DNA from: an uncultured Selenomonadaceae bacterium
GTDB taxonomy: Bacteria; Bacillota; Negativicutes; Selenomonadales; Selenomonadaceae
Length of the DNA stretch: 28,273 bases
Direction: 5' to 3'
Assembly: GCA_937902665.1 (NCBI GenBank)
Contig: CALELM010000031.1
Coordinates: 1 to 28,273 of the forward strand
The notes beneath the pieces are model-generated. The model saw nothing but the letters and a program-made list of their open reading frames with translations, made no database searches and had not been told where the DNA came from. This document shows, piece by piece, positions 6,947-14,607 of the stretch (positions are counted from its first letter, which is position 1; each line of letters starts with the position of its first letter). Position numbers and translations under genes: made by a program.

Positions 6947-7180
6947 ATGAATTATCGTGAGCATCAGTATTACAGGATCAATCAACAAATAAAAAAGGCA
7001 TATCATGAGGCGGTACGCAGGGGAGCAGGGGAAAAGGAGACAGGCCTCTATCGGGAAATCAATGAGCGGATTGTGAAGCTTTTTGCGCATGAGGGCTTGA
7101 TTACTGCAGAGTGGGCGGCTGCCTTGCACCATCCTTATTTGCATGGGGACTGCTGCTCTGGGCATGACTGCGGGGAATGA
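6947..7180 (+). CDS. Small protein with His/Cys-rich tail
   Basis: A 77-residue basic, helical protein starts at ATG 6947, nine bases after AGGAGG. A GTG at 6944 is an alternative start that adds one residue. The N-terminal part is rich in Tyr, Gln, Arg and Lys (NYREHQYYRINQQIKKAYHE). The last 16 residues, HPYLHGDCCSGHDCGE, hold three histidines and three cysteines and could bind a metal. I do not recognise the family. It lies 74 bases before the EAL protein on the same strand without a terminator between, so co-transcription is likely, but a functional link is only a guess. Confidence 0.6.
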   Translation: MNYREHQYYRINQQIKKAYHEAVRRGAGEKETGLYREINERIVKLFAHEGLITAEWAAALHHPYLHGDCCSGHDCGE

Positions 7181-7254
7181 CGGGGAATGCATATCAGGGA
7201 AGCAGGAAGGATGCGTATTTTCTTGGGACGTAATTCGGATAATAGGATGGTGGC

Positions 7255-8955
7255 ATGATGAAAAATATGAATCGCGTATCACTGAGTCCTTTGCTGAAGA
7301 AGTTCAAATTTTATTTTGACTTGATCAAGAGGACTACGGATGCATATCTTTTTTGCATGGACTTGCAGGAAAGGATCTTTTTGGTTTCACCGAATTTGGT
7401 ACAGGATTTTGATTTGCCGGGAGAGGTTTTGGCAGATTTTTCCAGTCCTTGGAGAGATAGGCTGCACCCTGAGGATAGGGAGGCTTACATGGATGTCGTC
7501 TCGCAGGCCTTGGAGGCGAGCTCGGCAGGAGACTACAGTGTGGAGTTTCGCGTCAGGAACCGCAAGGACGAGTATGTTTGGCTTAGTGCGCGCGGGCGTG
7601 TAGGCACGGACAGGGAGGGGAAGCCTTGCGTGGCTACGGGAATGCTTACCCGCATGGCTGGCAGAAATCGTGCCGATGTGGTGACAGGGCTTTTAAATAA
7701 GTACCAGTTCGAGCATAATGTGAAGCTGGCACTGGAGAAGTATCGGACGACTTCTGTTGGCGGCGCGATCATGGTGTTTGGGCTGGATAATTTCAAGATT
7801 GTCAATGAAACCTACAATCGCGCGATGGGCGATCTGGTCTTGAAGCATGTTTCCAAGTGGATTGGGGAGATTTTGCCTCCAATGCTGACGCTTTACAAGC
7901 TGGACGGGGATGAGTTTGCGATTATTTATCCGGGTGCCGAGCAGGAGCAGGTAGATGAAATTTTCTCTGGAATCCAGATGTGTCTTGCCCACCCAAAGGT
8001 TCTGGAGGGGCATACGTTCTATTGCACGATTTCAGCAGGAACAGTCTTTTATCCGGAGGCAGGAAAGGATTATCTTGTCCTGCACAAGCATGCGGAAGCG
8101 GCTATGGATTTAGCAAAGAAGGACGGGAAGAACCGCAACTGCATTTTCAGCAAGGATCAGTACAATCGGTGGGTGCGGTCAGTTTCCATGCGGGACAGCA
8201 TGCGGGAGAGCGTGGAAAATGGATGCGAGGGCTTCAGCCTGTTCTTCCAGCCGCAGGTAGATGCAGCTACCCGCCGCATTGTTGGTGCCGAGGCATTGCT
8301 CCGCTGGAAAAATCCCAAGGGACACATGGTATCTCCTATGGAATTTATTCCCATTTTGGAAGAAACGAAGCTGATTATTCCCGTGGGGCGCTGGGTATTT
8401 GAGGAAGCCTTGAAGATTTGCAAGAAGTGGCGCAGGGTAACGCCGGAGTTCAAGGTCAGTATCAATATGAGCTATGAGCAGGTGAAGGATCCCAGCTTCA
8501 AGGAGTTTGTAGATGATTGTCTTGCACGCTACCAAATGCCTTCGGATTCGATTACCTTGGAGCTTACGGAGAGCAAGATCATTGCAGATTGGAATTTTGT
8601 GAATCGGGAATTTGAGCATTTCCGCAAGAAGGGAATTTCTATCGCTATGGACGATTTCGGCACGGGCTATTCTTCCTTGTCCACCCTGAAAAACTTGTGT
8701 TGCGATATCGTGAAAATTGACCGTGAGTTTGTAAAGAAAATCTTGGAAAATGATTTTGACCGCCAGCTGGTGAAGTACACGGTGGAGCTTTGCCACAGCA
8801 TCGGCATTACGACCTGCATCGAGGGCGTGGAGGAGGAAGCTGAGTACAAGCTGCTGACCGAGGAGTGCCATGCGGATTTCATTCAGGGGTATTTTTTTGG
8901 AAGACCCGAATCCGTGGAGAGTTTTGAAGAAAAATTTTTGGGACTGCATCCATAA
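7255..8955 (+). CDS. PAS-GGDEF-EAL cyclic-di-GMP signalling protein
   Basis: The protein of 566 residues has a PAS/PAC-like domain (about residues 25-135, with YSVEFRVRNRKDEYVWL), a GGDEF domain (about 140-300) and an EAL domain (about 315-560). The GGDEF signature reads LDGDEF (216-221), so the first glycine is aspartate and cyclase activity is doubtful. The EAL site looks complete: EALLRW (346-351), ELTES (436-440), DDFGTGYS (466-473), K487, E523 and QGY (544-546). The expected role is therefore cyclic-di-GMP hydrolysis under sensory control, perhaps with GTP binding at the GGDEF domain. No membrane segment is visible. Its TAA stop overlaps the left edge of the R element variant. Confidence 0.92.
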   Translation: MMKNMNRVSLSPLLKKFKFYFDLIKRTTDAYLFCMDLQERIFLVSPNLVQDFDLPGEVLADFSSPWRDRLHPEDREAYMDVVSQALEASSAGDYSVEFRVRNRKDEYVWLSARGRVGTDREGKPCVATGMLTRMAGRNRADVVTGLLNKYQFEHNVKLALEKYRTTSVGGAIMVFGLDNFKIVNETYNRAMGDLVLKHVSKWIGEILPPMLTLYKLDGDEFAIIYPGAEQEQVDEIFSGIQMCLAHPKVLEGHTFYCTISAGTVFYPEAGKDYLVLHKHAEAAMDLAKKDGKNRNCIFSKDQYNRWVRSVSMRDSMRESVENGCEGFSLFFQPQVDAATRRIVGAEALLRWKNPKGHMVSPMEFIPILEETKLIIPVGRWVFEEALKICKKWRRVTPEFKVSINMSYEQVKDPSFKEFVDDCLARYQMPSDSITLELTESKIIADWNFVNREFEHFRKKGISIAMDDFGTGYSSLSTLKNLCCDIVKIDREFVKKILENDFDRQLVKYTVELCHSIGITTCIEGVEEEAEYKLLTEECHADFIQGYFFGRPESVESFEEKFLGLHP

Positions 8956-9060
8956 CGAAGCTAAAGATGTCTCCCATCTCCATAGGTGGAGGGTATCTTA
9001 TGAAGCAAACAAGCGGCAGATATATCTCCGCTTCGTTGAAATGCTGACGAAGGGAGGGCT
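8952..9060 (+). repeat. R element variant (copy D) with exchanged first hairpin
   Basis: It begins ATAACGAAGCTAA like the other copies, but the first hairpin is different: 8964-8978 pairs with 8985-8999 around TCCATA, with 14 of 15 positions paired if G-T pairs are counted. Hairpin 2 is kept and improved (AAGCGG, then AGAT/ATCT, then CCGCTT). Hairpin 3 and the CGTTAT edge are missing. The GGGAGGG near the end serves as the ribosome binding site of the ORF at 9066. Confidence 0.8.
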
Positions 9061-9065
9061 ATATT

Positions 9066-9548
9066 ATGACACATGATGAAGCAATTGAAAGCTTAATAAA
9101 TACTTGTAATAACTTAAAAGAAGCCATCGAACAATTACAGGAAGAAAATGCTTTTCTTGCAGATACTATTGAAAAGAATCATCTTAATAAGATTGTGTCA
9201 GAAAGACGCTCCCTTTTATCGGATATAAAGCAGAGAGAACTTAAGGCTGATTCGCTAACTAGAGCAGCTATCACCATTAAATCGGAATATTCCGACAAAC
9301 TAAATGAACTAAATGAACGATTATCTGATGTAAAGTCTAAACAATTAGATATAGATTCTTATATAGATATTGAAGCCGATAAGAAAGCAGAATCCATTAA
9401 AGCCGATTATCAGAAACATAAAAAAGCAAATGATATAGAGCTGCAAAAACATATTGAAGAAAATGATAATCTGACAAAAGAAAAAGAGTTGTCCCCTTCT
9501 TCAACCGCTTGCTGTAAGTGGGGGAAGCCAAATTTTAACAAGCGGTGA
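9066..9548 (+). CDS. AT-rich coiled-coil protein with repeat-derived C-terminus
   Basis: A frame of 160 codons starts at ATG 9066, seven bases after AGGGAGGG, which belongs to repeat copy D. Residues 1-141 are an almost unbroken charged coiled coil (Leu/Ile with Glu, Lys, Asp, Asn) with no enzyme motif. The DNA is clearly more AT-rich than its neighbours: 9301-9360 has 14 G or C in 60 bases. The last 20 or so residues (SPSSTACCKWGKPNFNKR) are encoded by repeat copy C, so the natural C-terminus has probably been lost. It looks like a foreign, truncated gene between two direct repeats. I do not recognise the family. Confidence 0.55.
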   Translation: MTHDEAIESLINTCNNLKEAIEQLQEENAFLADTIEKNHLNKIVSERRSLLSDIKQRELKADSLTRAAITIKSEYSDKLNELNERLSDVKSKQLDIDSYIDIEADKKAESIKADYQKHKKANDIELQKHIEENDNLTKEKELSPSSTACCKWGKPNFNKR

Positions 9549-9624
9549 GCAAACTTTCGCTTCGTTGAAACGCAAATTGGAGGGAAAATGCTTATGGCAT
9601 TTTCTTGGACAATGGCGTTATAAT
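9490..9624 (+). repeat. R element copy C, left edge diverged
   Basis: It matches the R element from hairpin 1 to the CGTTATAAT right edge, but the first 17 or so bases (ATAACGAAGCTAAGA) are not recognisable, replaced by A-rich coding sequence of the upstream ORF. The tiny frame is longer here because TGA became TGG. The right edge provides a TATAAT (9619-9624) 20 bases before the ilvD start. Confidence 0.85.
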
Positions 9625-9644
9625 AAATGTTAGGAGAGTATATC

Positions 9645-11297
9645 ATGAGAAGTGACATTGTAAAAAAAGGTGCAACTCGTTGCGCGCATCGTTCTCTGTT
9701 TCATGCCAATGGATTTGGCCCAGAGGAACTGTCCAAGCCGTTGGTTGGTATATGCAATTCTTTCAATGAAATTATTCCAGGGCATATGCATTTGCGTTCC
9801 ATTGCAGAGGCGGCAAAGCTTGGCGTAGCGGCTGCCGGCGGTACGCCGATTGAATTTCCTGCTATCGGTGTTTGTGATGGTATTGCTATGGGGCATACTG
9901 GCATGAAATATTCGCTTGCCAGCCGCGAGTTGATCGCTGATTCCATTGAAGCGGTTGCTATGGCCTCTGGGTTTGATGCATTGGTTTTAATTCCTAATTG
10001 TGACAAGATTGTGCCTGGCATGATTATGGCGGCAGCTCGCCTTAATATTCCAACGGTTGTGGTGAGTGGCGGTCCCATGCTGGCTGGTCGTTTTCATGGG
10101 AAGGATATCAGTGTCAGCCAATCTTTTGAAGCAGCAGGTAAGTTTGCGGCAGGCAATATGGATGCTGCAGAAATGGCATCTCTTGAGGAGCATGCATGTC
10201 CTGGATGCGGTTCTTGCGCTGGCTTGTTTACTGCCAATACAATGAATTCCTTGACAGAAGTTTTAGGAATGGGACTTCCTGGCAATGGGACGATTCCGGC
10301 AGCGTATAATGGAGCGCGTATGCTTCTTGCCAAAAAGGCTGGAGCGGTTGTCATGGATCTTTTGAAGAAGAATATTTGCCCAAGAGATATTTTGACGCAG
10401 AAGGCTTTTGAGAATGCTATTACAGTGGATATGGGGATTGGTGGATCTTCCAATACCGTGTTGCACTTGACGGCAATTGCACATGAGGTTGGTATCGATA
10501 TTCCTGCACCTCTCTTTGATGAGATTAGTCGTCGTACCCCTTATATCACCAAGCTGAGTCCTGCCGGCAAGCATCATATGCAGGACTTGGATGAGGCTGG
10601 CGGTATTACGGCAGTTATGCATGAGCTTTCCAAACTAGGCTTGATTCATCTTGATGCCCTGACAGTTACTGGTACAGTTGGCGAACGTATCCAGAATGCC
10701 GAGATTCAGAATACGGAAGTTATTCATACGGTAGAAAACCCATATCGCAAGACGGGCGGCATTGCAATTCTTAAAGGAAATTTGTGTCCTGATTATGCTG
10801 TGGTCAAAGCTTCGGCAGTCAGTGAAGATATGCTGGTTTACAAAGGAACTGCACGTTGCTTTAATTCGGAAGAGGAAGGCGTTCAGGCCATTATGGATGG
10901 AAAAATTCATGATGGCGATGTCGTGGTGATTCGTTATGAAGGACCAAAGGGTGGCCCAGGTATGCAGGAAATGTTGAATCCAACGGCTGTCATTACGGGA
11001 ATGGGATTAAAGGTTGGATTGATTACAGATGGTCGCTTTAGTGGTGCAAGCCAAGGGGCATGCATAGGACACGTTTCACCGGAAGCGATGGAAGGAGGCC
11101 CTATTGCCTTAATTGAGGATGGAGATATGATTTCTATTGACATCCCGAACCGTAAGCTGGAACTGGAGGTTAGTGATGAAGAACTGGTAAAACGAAAGTC
11201 GAATTGGAAACAGCCAGAACCCAAAATTAAGACAGGATATCTTTCTCGCTATGCAAGACTGACAACATCAGCAAGCACAGGTGCAGTGGTGAAATAG
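9645..11297 (+). CDS. ilvD: Dihydroxy-acid dehydratase
   Basis: IlvD dehydrates 2,3-dihydroxy-isovalerate and 2,3-dihydroxy-3-methylvalerate in the synthesis of valine, leucine and isoleucine. The 550-residue protein has the family landmarks in order: GICNSFNEIIPGH, GVCDGIAMGHTGMKYSL, IPNCDKIVPGM, CPGCGSCAGLFTANTMN, and GRFSGASQGACIGHVSPEA near the C-terminus. The cysteines in the first, third and fourth of these fit the Fe-S cluster ligands. ATG 9645 follows TAGGAGAG; the in-frame ATG at 9627 lies before this site and is not preferred. The gene is isolated from other ilv genes. No leader peptide or T-box was seen, and its upstream region is repeat copy C. Confidence 0.96.
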   Translation: MRSDIVKKGATRCAHRSLFHANGFGPEELSKPLVGICNSFNEIIPGHMHLRSIAEAAKLGVAAAGGTPIEFPAIGVCDGIAMGHTGMKYSLASRELIADSIEAVAMASGFDALVLIPNCDKIVPGMIMAAARLNIPTVVVSGGPMLAGRFHGKDISVSQSFEAAGKFAAGNMDAAEMASLEEHACPGCGSCAGLFTANTMNSLTEVLGMGLPGNGTIPAAYNGARMLLAKKAGAVVMDLLKKNICPRDILTQKAFENAITVDMGIGGSSNTVLHLTAIAHEVGIDIPAPLFDEISRRTPYITKLSPAGKHHMQDLDEAGGITAVMHELSKLGLIHLDALTVTGTVGERIQNAEIQNTEVIHTVENPYRKTGGIAILKGNLCPDYAVVKASAVSEDMLVYKGTARCFNSEEEGVQAIMDGKIHDGDVVVIRYEGPKGGPGMQEMLNPTAVITGMGLKVGLITDGRFSGASQGACIGHVSPEAMEGGPIALIEDGDMISIDIPNRKLELEVSDEELVKRKSNWKQPEPKIKTGYLSRYARLTTSASTGAVVK

Positions 11298-11321
11298 TTT
11301 TGCTGTGGCATGACTCAGCAC

Positions 11322-11362
11322 AGATGCCCCAGTCTCCATAGGTGACGGGTATCTTATGGGGC
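11322..11362 (+). repeat. Lone hairpin module related to R element copy D
   Basis: AGATGCCC (11322-11329) pairs with GGGTATCT (11347-11354). The inner part shares TCTCCATAGGTG and GGGTATCTTATG with copy D at 8952-9060, but no other R element part is present. An alternative pairing of GCCCC with GGGGC (11358-11362) would exclude the first one. Confidence 0.6.
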
Positions 11363-11386
11363 AATAAAATTATTCTCAAAAGAATG

Positions 11387-11427
11387 AGGTCTTCTATGAT
11401 GGAATCTAGTCATGGGAGACCTTTGTT
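11387..11427 (+). terminator. Probable terminator after ilvD
   Basis: AGGTCTTC (11387-11394) pairs with GGAGACCT (11415-11422), with further ATGA/TCAT pairing in the loop, followed by TTTGTT. The T-run is short, so efficiency is uncertain. The remainder of the gap from 11298 to 11598 holds the hairpin module, the rny promoter and nothing else I can support. Confidence 0.55.
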
Positions 11428-11483
11428 CGTTATGCGGAATAGATAGCAATTTGGTGGAAGTTGATACGATGGAGTTGGTTTTC

Positions 11484-11512
11484 TTGACACTGCTTCAAAA
11501 AAACATTAAAAT
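11484..11512 (+). promoter_or_regulatory. Sigma-70 type promoter of rny
   Basis: TTGACA (11484-11489) and TAAAAT (11507-11512) are separated by 17 bases. This predicts transcription from about 11519, leaving a leader of about 80 bases before the AGGGGGTGA ribosome binding site at 11584-11592. Confidence 0.8.
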
Positions 11513-11610
11513 ATAAGGGTATGGTTATGCCACTATGACAATCGTTATTTTTACGTTTAGGTTATGAAAGAGCAATTAATATAAGGGGGTGAACAGTTAT
11601 CGAAACGGTA

Positions 11611-13131
11611 TTGGTAGGAATCCTCGCAGTCATCCTTGGGGGTGGCGCTGGATATATTGTGCGCAAGCGTACAGCAGAAGCGCAAATTGGTTCGGCAGAG
11701 GAAGAGGCAAAGAGAATTGTGGCTGATGCGGAAGCAAAAGGCGAGAGCAAGAAAAAAGAAGCTATGCTGGAAGCAAAGGAAGACATTCATCGTCTCCGCC
11801 AAGAGCTGGATAAGGAAACGAAAGAACGAAGAGCAGAGTTTCAGAGGCAGGAACGCCGCATCATCCAAAAGGAAGAAAATTTAGATCGCAAGCTGGATTC
11901 GTTGGAAAAGAAGGAGGATTCTCTTTCAAGGAAGGAAGCAAAGCTTGATCGTACGCAGGCATCGATCGATGAACTGCATGAAAAGCAGAAGATGGAGCTG
12001 GAACGTATTTCGGCACTTACTTCGGAAGAAGCAAGAACGATGCTCATGGCAGAGGCAGAAGCGGAGCTGAAACATGAGAAGGCTATTAAAATCAAGGAAT
12101 ATGAGCAGCAGACAAAGGATGAAGCAGACAAGAAGGCAAGAGACATCCTTTCTCAGGCAATTCAGCGCTGTGCTGCGGATCATGTTGCAGAGACGACAGT
12201 GTCTGTTGTTGCGTTGCCCAATGATGAGATGAAAGGAAGAATCATTGGACGTGAAGGGCGCAACATACGCACGTTGGAGACTTTAACGGGCATCGATCTT
12301 ATCATTGATGATACGCCGGAGGCAGTCATACTGTCTGGCTTTGATCCTGTGCGGCGTGAGGTGGCTCGCATCGCACTGGAGAAATTGATAACGGATGGAC
12401 GCATTCATCCGGCTCGTATCGAGGAAATGGTAGAAAAAGCACGTCGTGAAGTGGAACAGCGGATTAAGGAAGCTGGAGAGCAGGCCACCTTTGAAACTGG
12501 TGTGCATGGTATCCACCCAGAGCTTATTAAGCTTTTAGGACGGTTGCGTTACCGCACAAGCTATGGTCAGAATGTACTGAATCATTCGATTGAGGTTTCG
12601 CATCTGGCAGGTGTCATGGCGGCGGAGCTTGGCGTTGACGTTATGTTGGCAAAGCGTGGAGGACTGCTTCATGATGTTGGAAAGGCGATTGATCATGAGG
12701 TAGAAGGCCCGCATGTGACGATTGGTGCAGACCTCGCACGGAAGTTTCGCGAGTCGAAGGATGTTATCAATGCGATTGCTGCCCATCATGGAGATGAGGA
12801 AGCGACTACTGTAGAGGCAGTGCTGGTTGCTGCGGCAGATGCCGTATCAGCTGCAAGACCAGGAGCTCGCAGAGAAAGCTTGGAGTCTTATCTCAAGAGG
12901 TTGAAGCGGTTGGAAGAAATTGCGGAAGCTTTTGAGGGAGTGGAGCGTTGCTTCGCGATTCAGGCAGGGCGAGAGATTCGCGTAATGGTTAAGCCTGATA
13001 AGGTAGATGACGTAGAGTCCGTTGGACTTGCACATGATATTGTCAAGAAGATTGAGGAAGAACTGGAATATCCAGGGCAAATTAAGGCGACTGTTATTCG
13101 AGAAACTCGGGTTGTTGATTACGCAAAATAA
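11611..13131 (+). CDS. rny: Ribonuclease Y
   Basis: RNase Y is a membrane-anchored endonuclease that starts mRNA decay in many Firmicutes. The protein has an N-terminal hydrophobic segment (LAVILGGGAGYIV), a long charged coiled coil to about residue 190, a KH domain (GRIIGREGRNIRTLE) and an HD domain (HSIEVSHLAG and LLHDVGKAI). The conventional start is TTG 11611, giving 506 residues, but that is 18 bases beyond the strong AGGGGGTGA. An ATC codon at 11599 is ideally spaced and in frame, and would add IETV to the N-terminus. The TAA stop lies in an ATAACG that resembles the R element's left edge. A strong sigma-70 promoter lies upstream. Confidence 0.95.
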   Translation: MVGILAVILGGGAGYIVRKRTAEAQIGSAEEEAKRIVADAEAKGESKKKEAMLEAKEDIHRLRQELDKETKERRAEFQRQERRIIQKEENLDRKLDSLEKKEDSLSRKEAKLDRTQASIDELHEKQKMELERISALTSEEARTMLMAEAEAELKHEKAIKIKEYEQQTKDEADKKARDILSQAIQRCAADHVAETTVSVVALPNDEMKGRIIGREGRNIRTLETLTGIDLIIDDTPEAVILSGFDPVRREVARIALEKLITDGRIHPARIEEMVEKARREVEQRIKEAGEQATFETGVHGIHPELIKLLGRLRYRTSYGQNVLNHSIEVSHLAGVMAAELGVDVMLAKRGGLLHDVGKAIDHEVEGPHVTIGADLARKFRESKDVINAIAAHHGDEEATTVEAVLVAAADAVSAARPGARRESLESYLKRLKRLEEIAEAFEGVERCFAIQAGREIRVMVKPDKVDDVESVGLAHDIVKKIEEELEYPGQIKATVIRETRVVDYAK

Positions 13132-13216
13132 CGAAGAAAATAACGTCTGTAAGTGGCGGGATTTATGGCAATACAGTGAGAGATAGAAGTATTTTTCACT
13201 ATTATAGAAAGCTAGA

Positions 13217-13257
13217 GTGAGGATACTGCGGGTTTCCGTTGTATCCTCGCTTTTTTT
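13217..13257 (+). terminator. Strong terminator after rny
   Basis: GTGAGGATAC (13217-13226) pairs with GTATCCTCGC (13241-13250), the loop holds a further CGG/CCG pairing, and seven T residues follow. It separates rny from the next gene, which begins only 23 bases later. Confidence 0.9.
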
Positions 13258-13279
13258 AAGAGAGCGGAGGCTGCGGGTT

Positions 13280-13804
13280 ATGCTGGATTTTTTTAAGAAG
13301 AAACCGGAGAGGTCAGAAGGAGTTCATCTTTTAGCGTCTATTTTGGTCTGTTTTGCTGAAATATCCACGATATCCTATGAGCCAAAGGACAAGAGCTTGC
13401 ATATGACTTTTGCATTGCAAAGCTCCGTATCGCAGGAAGGCTTTCATGAGTTGACAAGTTTTTTAACGGAAAGTATACATACTTACCAACTCTTAGAGGG
13501 AATGGGTGGCGGTTTTGTGGATTTTTCCATGGAGGTTCACGATGAGCTTGCATTTTTTCATGTAATAAGGGATTTGGGAACCTTGTCACCCGGAGAGTTG
13601 AAGGTGATAACGAGTATCGTTAGGAATCGTTTTGAAGAAACCTTGCTTATTGATTCGCATGTGCCTGAACAATTAGACCCAGAATTTGCTGCTGCGCAGG
13701 AGGAAGCAATGGAGCAGCTTTTTGAGAAGGTACAGACTATGGAACTGCATGGAAGATTGGTTGGTGTGCGTGAAGGAAATCATGTGGTGGTCTATGACCA
13801 TTGA
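13280..13804 (+). CDS. Conserved-looking protein of unknown function
   Basis: The 174-residue protein starts at ATG 13280 after GCGGAGG; the open frame reaches back into the rny terminator, but those starts have no ribosome binding site. It begins MLDFFKKKPERSEG. The sequence alternates hydrophobic and polar residues and has an acidic C-terminal part (AAAQEEAMEQLFEKV) before the final VGVREGNHVVVYDH. I see no signal peptide, membrane segment or catalytic motif, and do not recognise the family. It ends 12 bases before ymdB and is probably co-transcribed with it. The terminator in front implies either its own promoter, which I could not find, or read-through. Confidence 0.75.
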   Translation: MLDFFKKKPERSEGVHLLASILVCFAEISTISYEPKDKSLHMTFALQSSVSQEGFHELTSFLTESIHTYQLLEGMGGGFVDFSMEVHDELAFFHVIRDLGTLSPGELKVITSIVRNRFEETLLIDSHVPEQLDPEFAAAQEEAMEQLFEKVQTMELHGRLVGVREGNHVVVYDH

Positions 13805-13816
13805 GGGGGAAGGGTA

Positions 13817-14593
13817 TTGAAAATCATGTTAGTTGGCGATGTTGTCGGACGTCCAGGACGGGATGCATTCCAGAAATATACGTCGAAGCTTCGCCAAGAA
13901 AAGAATATTGATCTTGTTGTAGTCAATGGGGAAAATTCCGCAGGAGGAAAGGGCATTACCAGAAAGTCAATGTCTGCGCTTTATCATGCAGGAGCGGATA
14001 TTATTACTTCTGGAAATCATGTTTGGGACAAAAAGGATGTGCTTGAATTTATTGATCAAGAGCCATTTTTGATTCGTCCTGCGAATTATCCAGAGGGTGC
14101 GCCTGGAAAGGGATATTGCATTTATCCTTTCAAAGCAAAAAATATTGGTGTCATGAATCTTTCTGGCCGTGCTTTTATGCAGGATATGGATTGCCCGTTT
14201 CAAAAGGCAGAAGAAATTCTTAGAGAAATGAAAGCGGAATGTGACATTATCCTATTGGACTTTCATGCGGAAACGACATCTGAAAAGATGGCAATGGGAT
14301 GGTACTTGGACGGCCGTGTCAATGCAGTGGTTGGAACGCATACGCATATCCAAACCGCAGATGAGCGTATTTTGCCGCAGGGGACAGCATATATTACAGA
14401 TCTCGGCATGGTTGGCCCATGGAATTCTGTTCTTGGCGTGAAGAAGGATATCATTTTAAAGAAGTTTACGACGGCTCTCCCTGTTCGTTTTGAGTTGGAG
14501 GAAGGCCCCAATGCATATTCTGCTCTTGTTGTGGAGATCGATGACAAAACAAATTCGACTTTAGCGATAGAAAGGATTTTCATTCATGAATAA
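13817..14593 (+). CDS. ymdB: YmdB-type metallophosphoesterase
   Basis: Proteins of this family (TIGR00282) hydrolyse 2',3'-cyclic nucleotides; in Bacillus YmdB affects biofilm formation and RNA turnover and is encoded beside rny, as here. The 258-residue protein carries the dimetal site motifs GDVVGRPGRD at the N-terminus, VVNGENSAGG, TSGNHVWD, LDFHAETTSEK and VGTHTHIQTADERIL. The start is TTG 13817 after GAGGGGGAAGG. Length and motifs are complete. It follows the unknown protein at 13280 closely, and spoVS follows after a 150-base gap with its own promoter. Confidence 0.93.
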   Translation: MKIMLVGDVVGRPGRDAFQKYTSKLRQEKNIDLVVVNGENSAGGKGITRKSMSALYHAGADIITSGNHVWDKKDVLEFIDQEPFLIRPANYPEGAPGKGYCIYPFKAKNIGVMNLSGRAFMQDMDCPFQKAEEILREMKAECDIILLDFHAETTSEKMAMGWYLDGRVNAVVGTHTHIQTADERILPQGTAYITDLGMVGPWNSVLGVKKDIILKKFTTALPVRFELEEGPNAYSALVVEIDDKTNSTLAIERIFIHE

Positions 14594-14607
14594 TTTCTGT
14601 GAAAAAA

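Noticed and set aside
9549..9644. Branched-chain attenuator or T-box in front of ilvD
   Set aside because: The region is R element copy C. It has no T-box sequence and its tiny frame is not rich in Leu, Ile or Val codons as an attenuator peptide would be.
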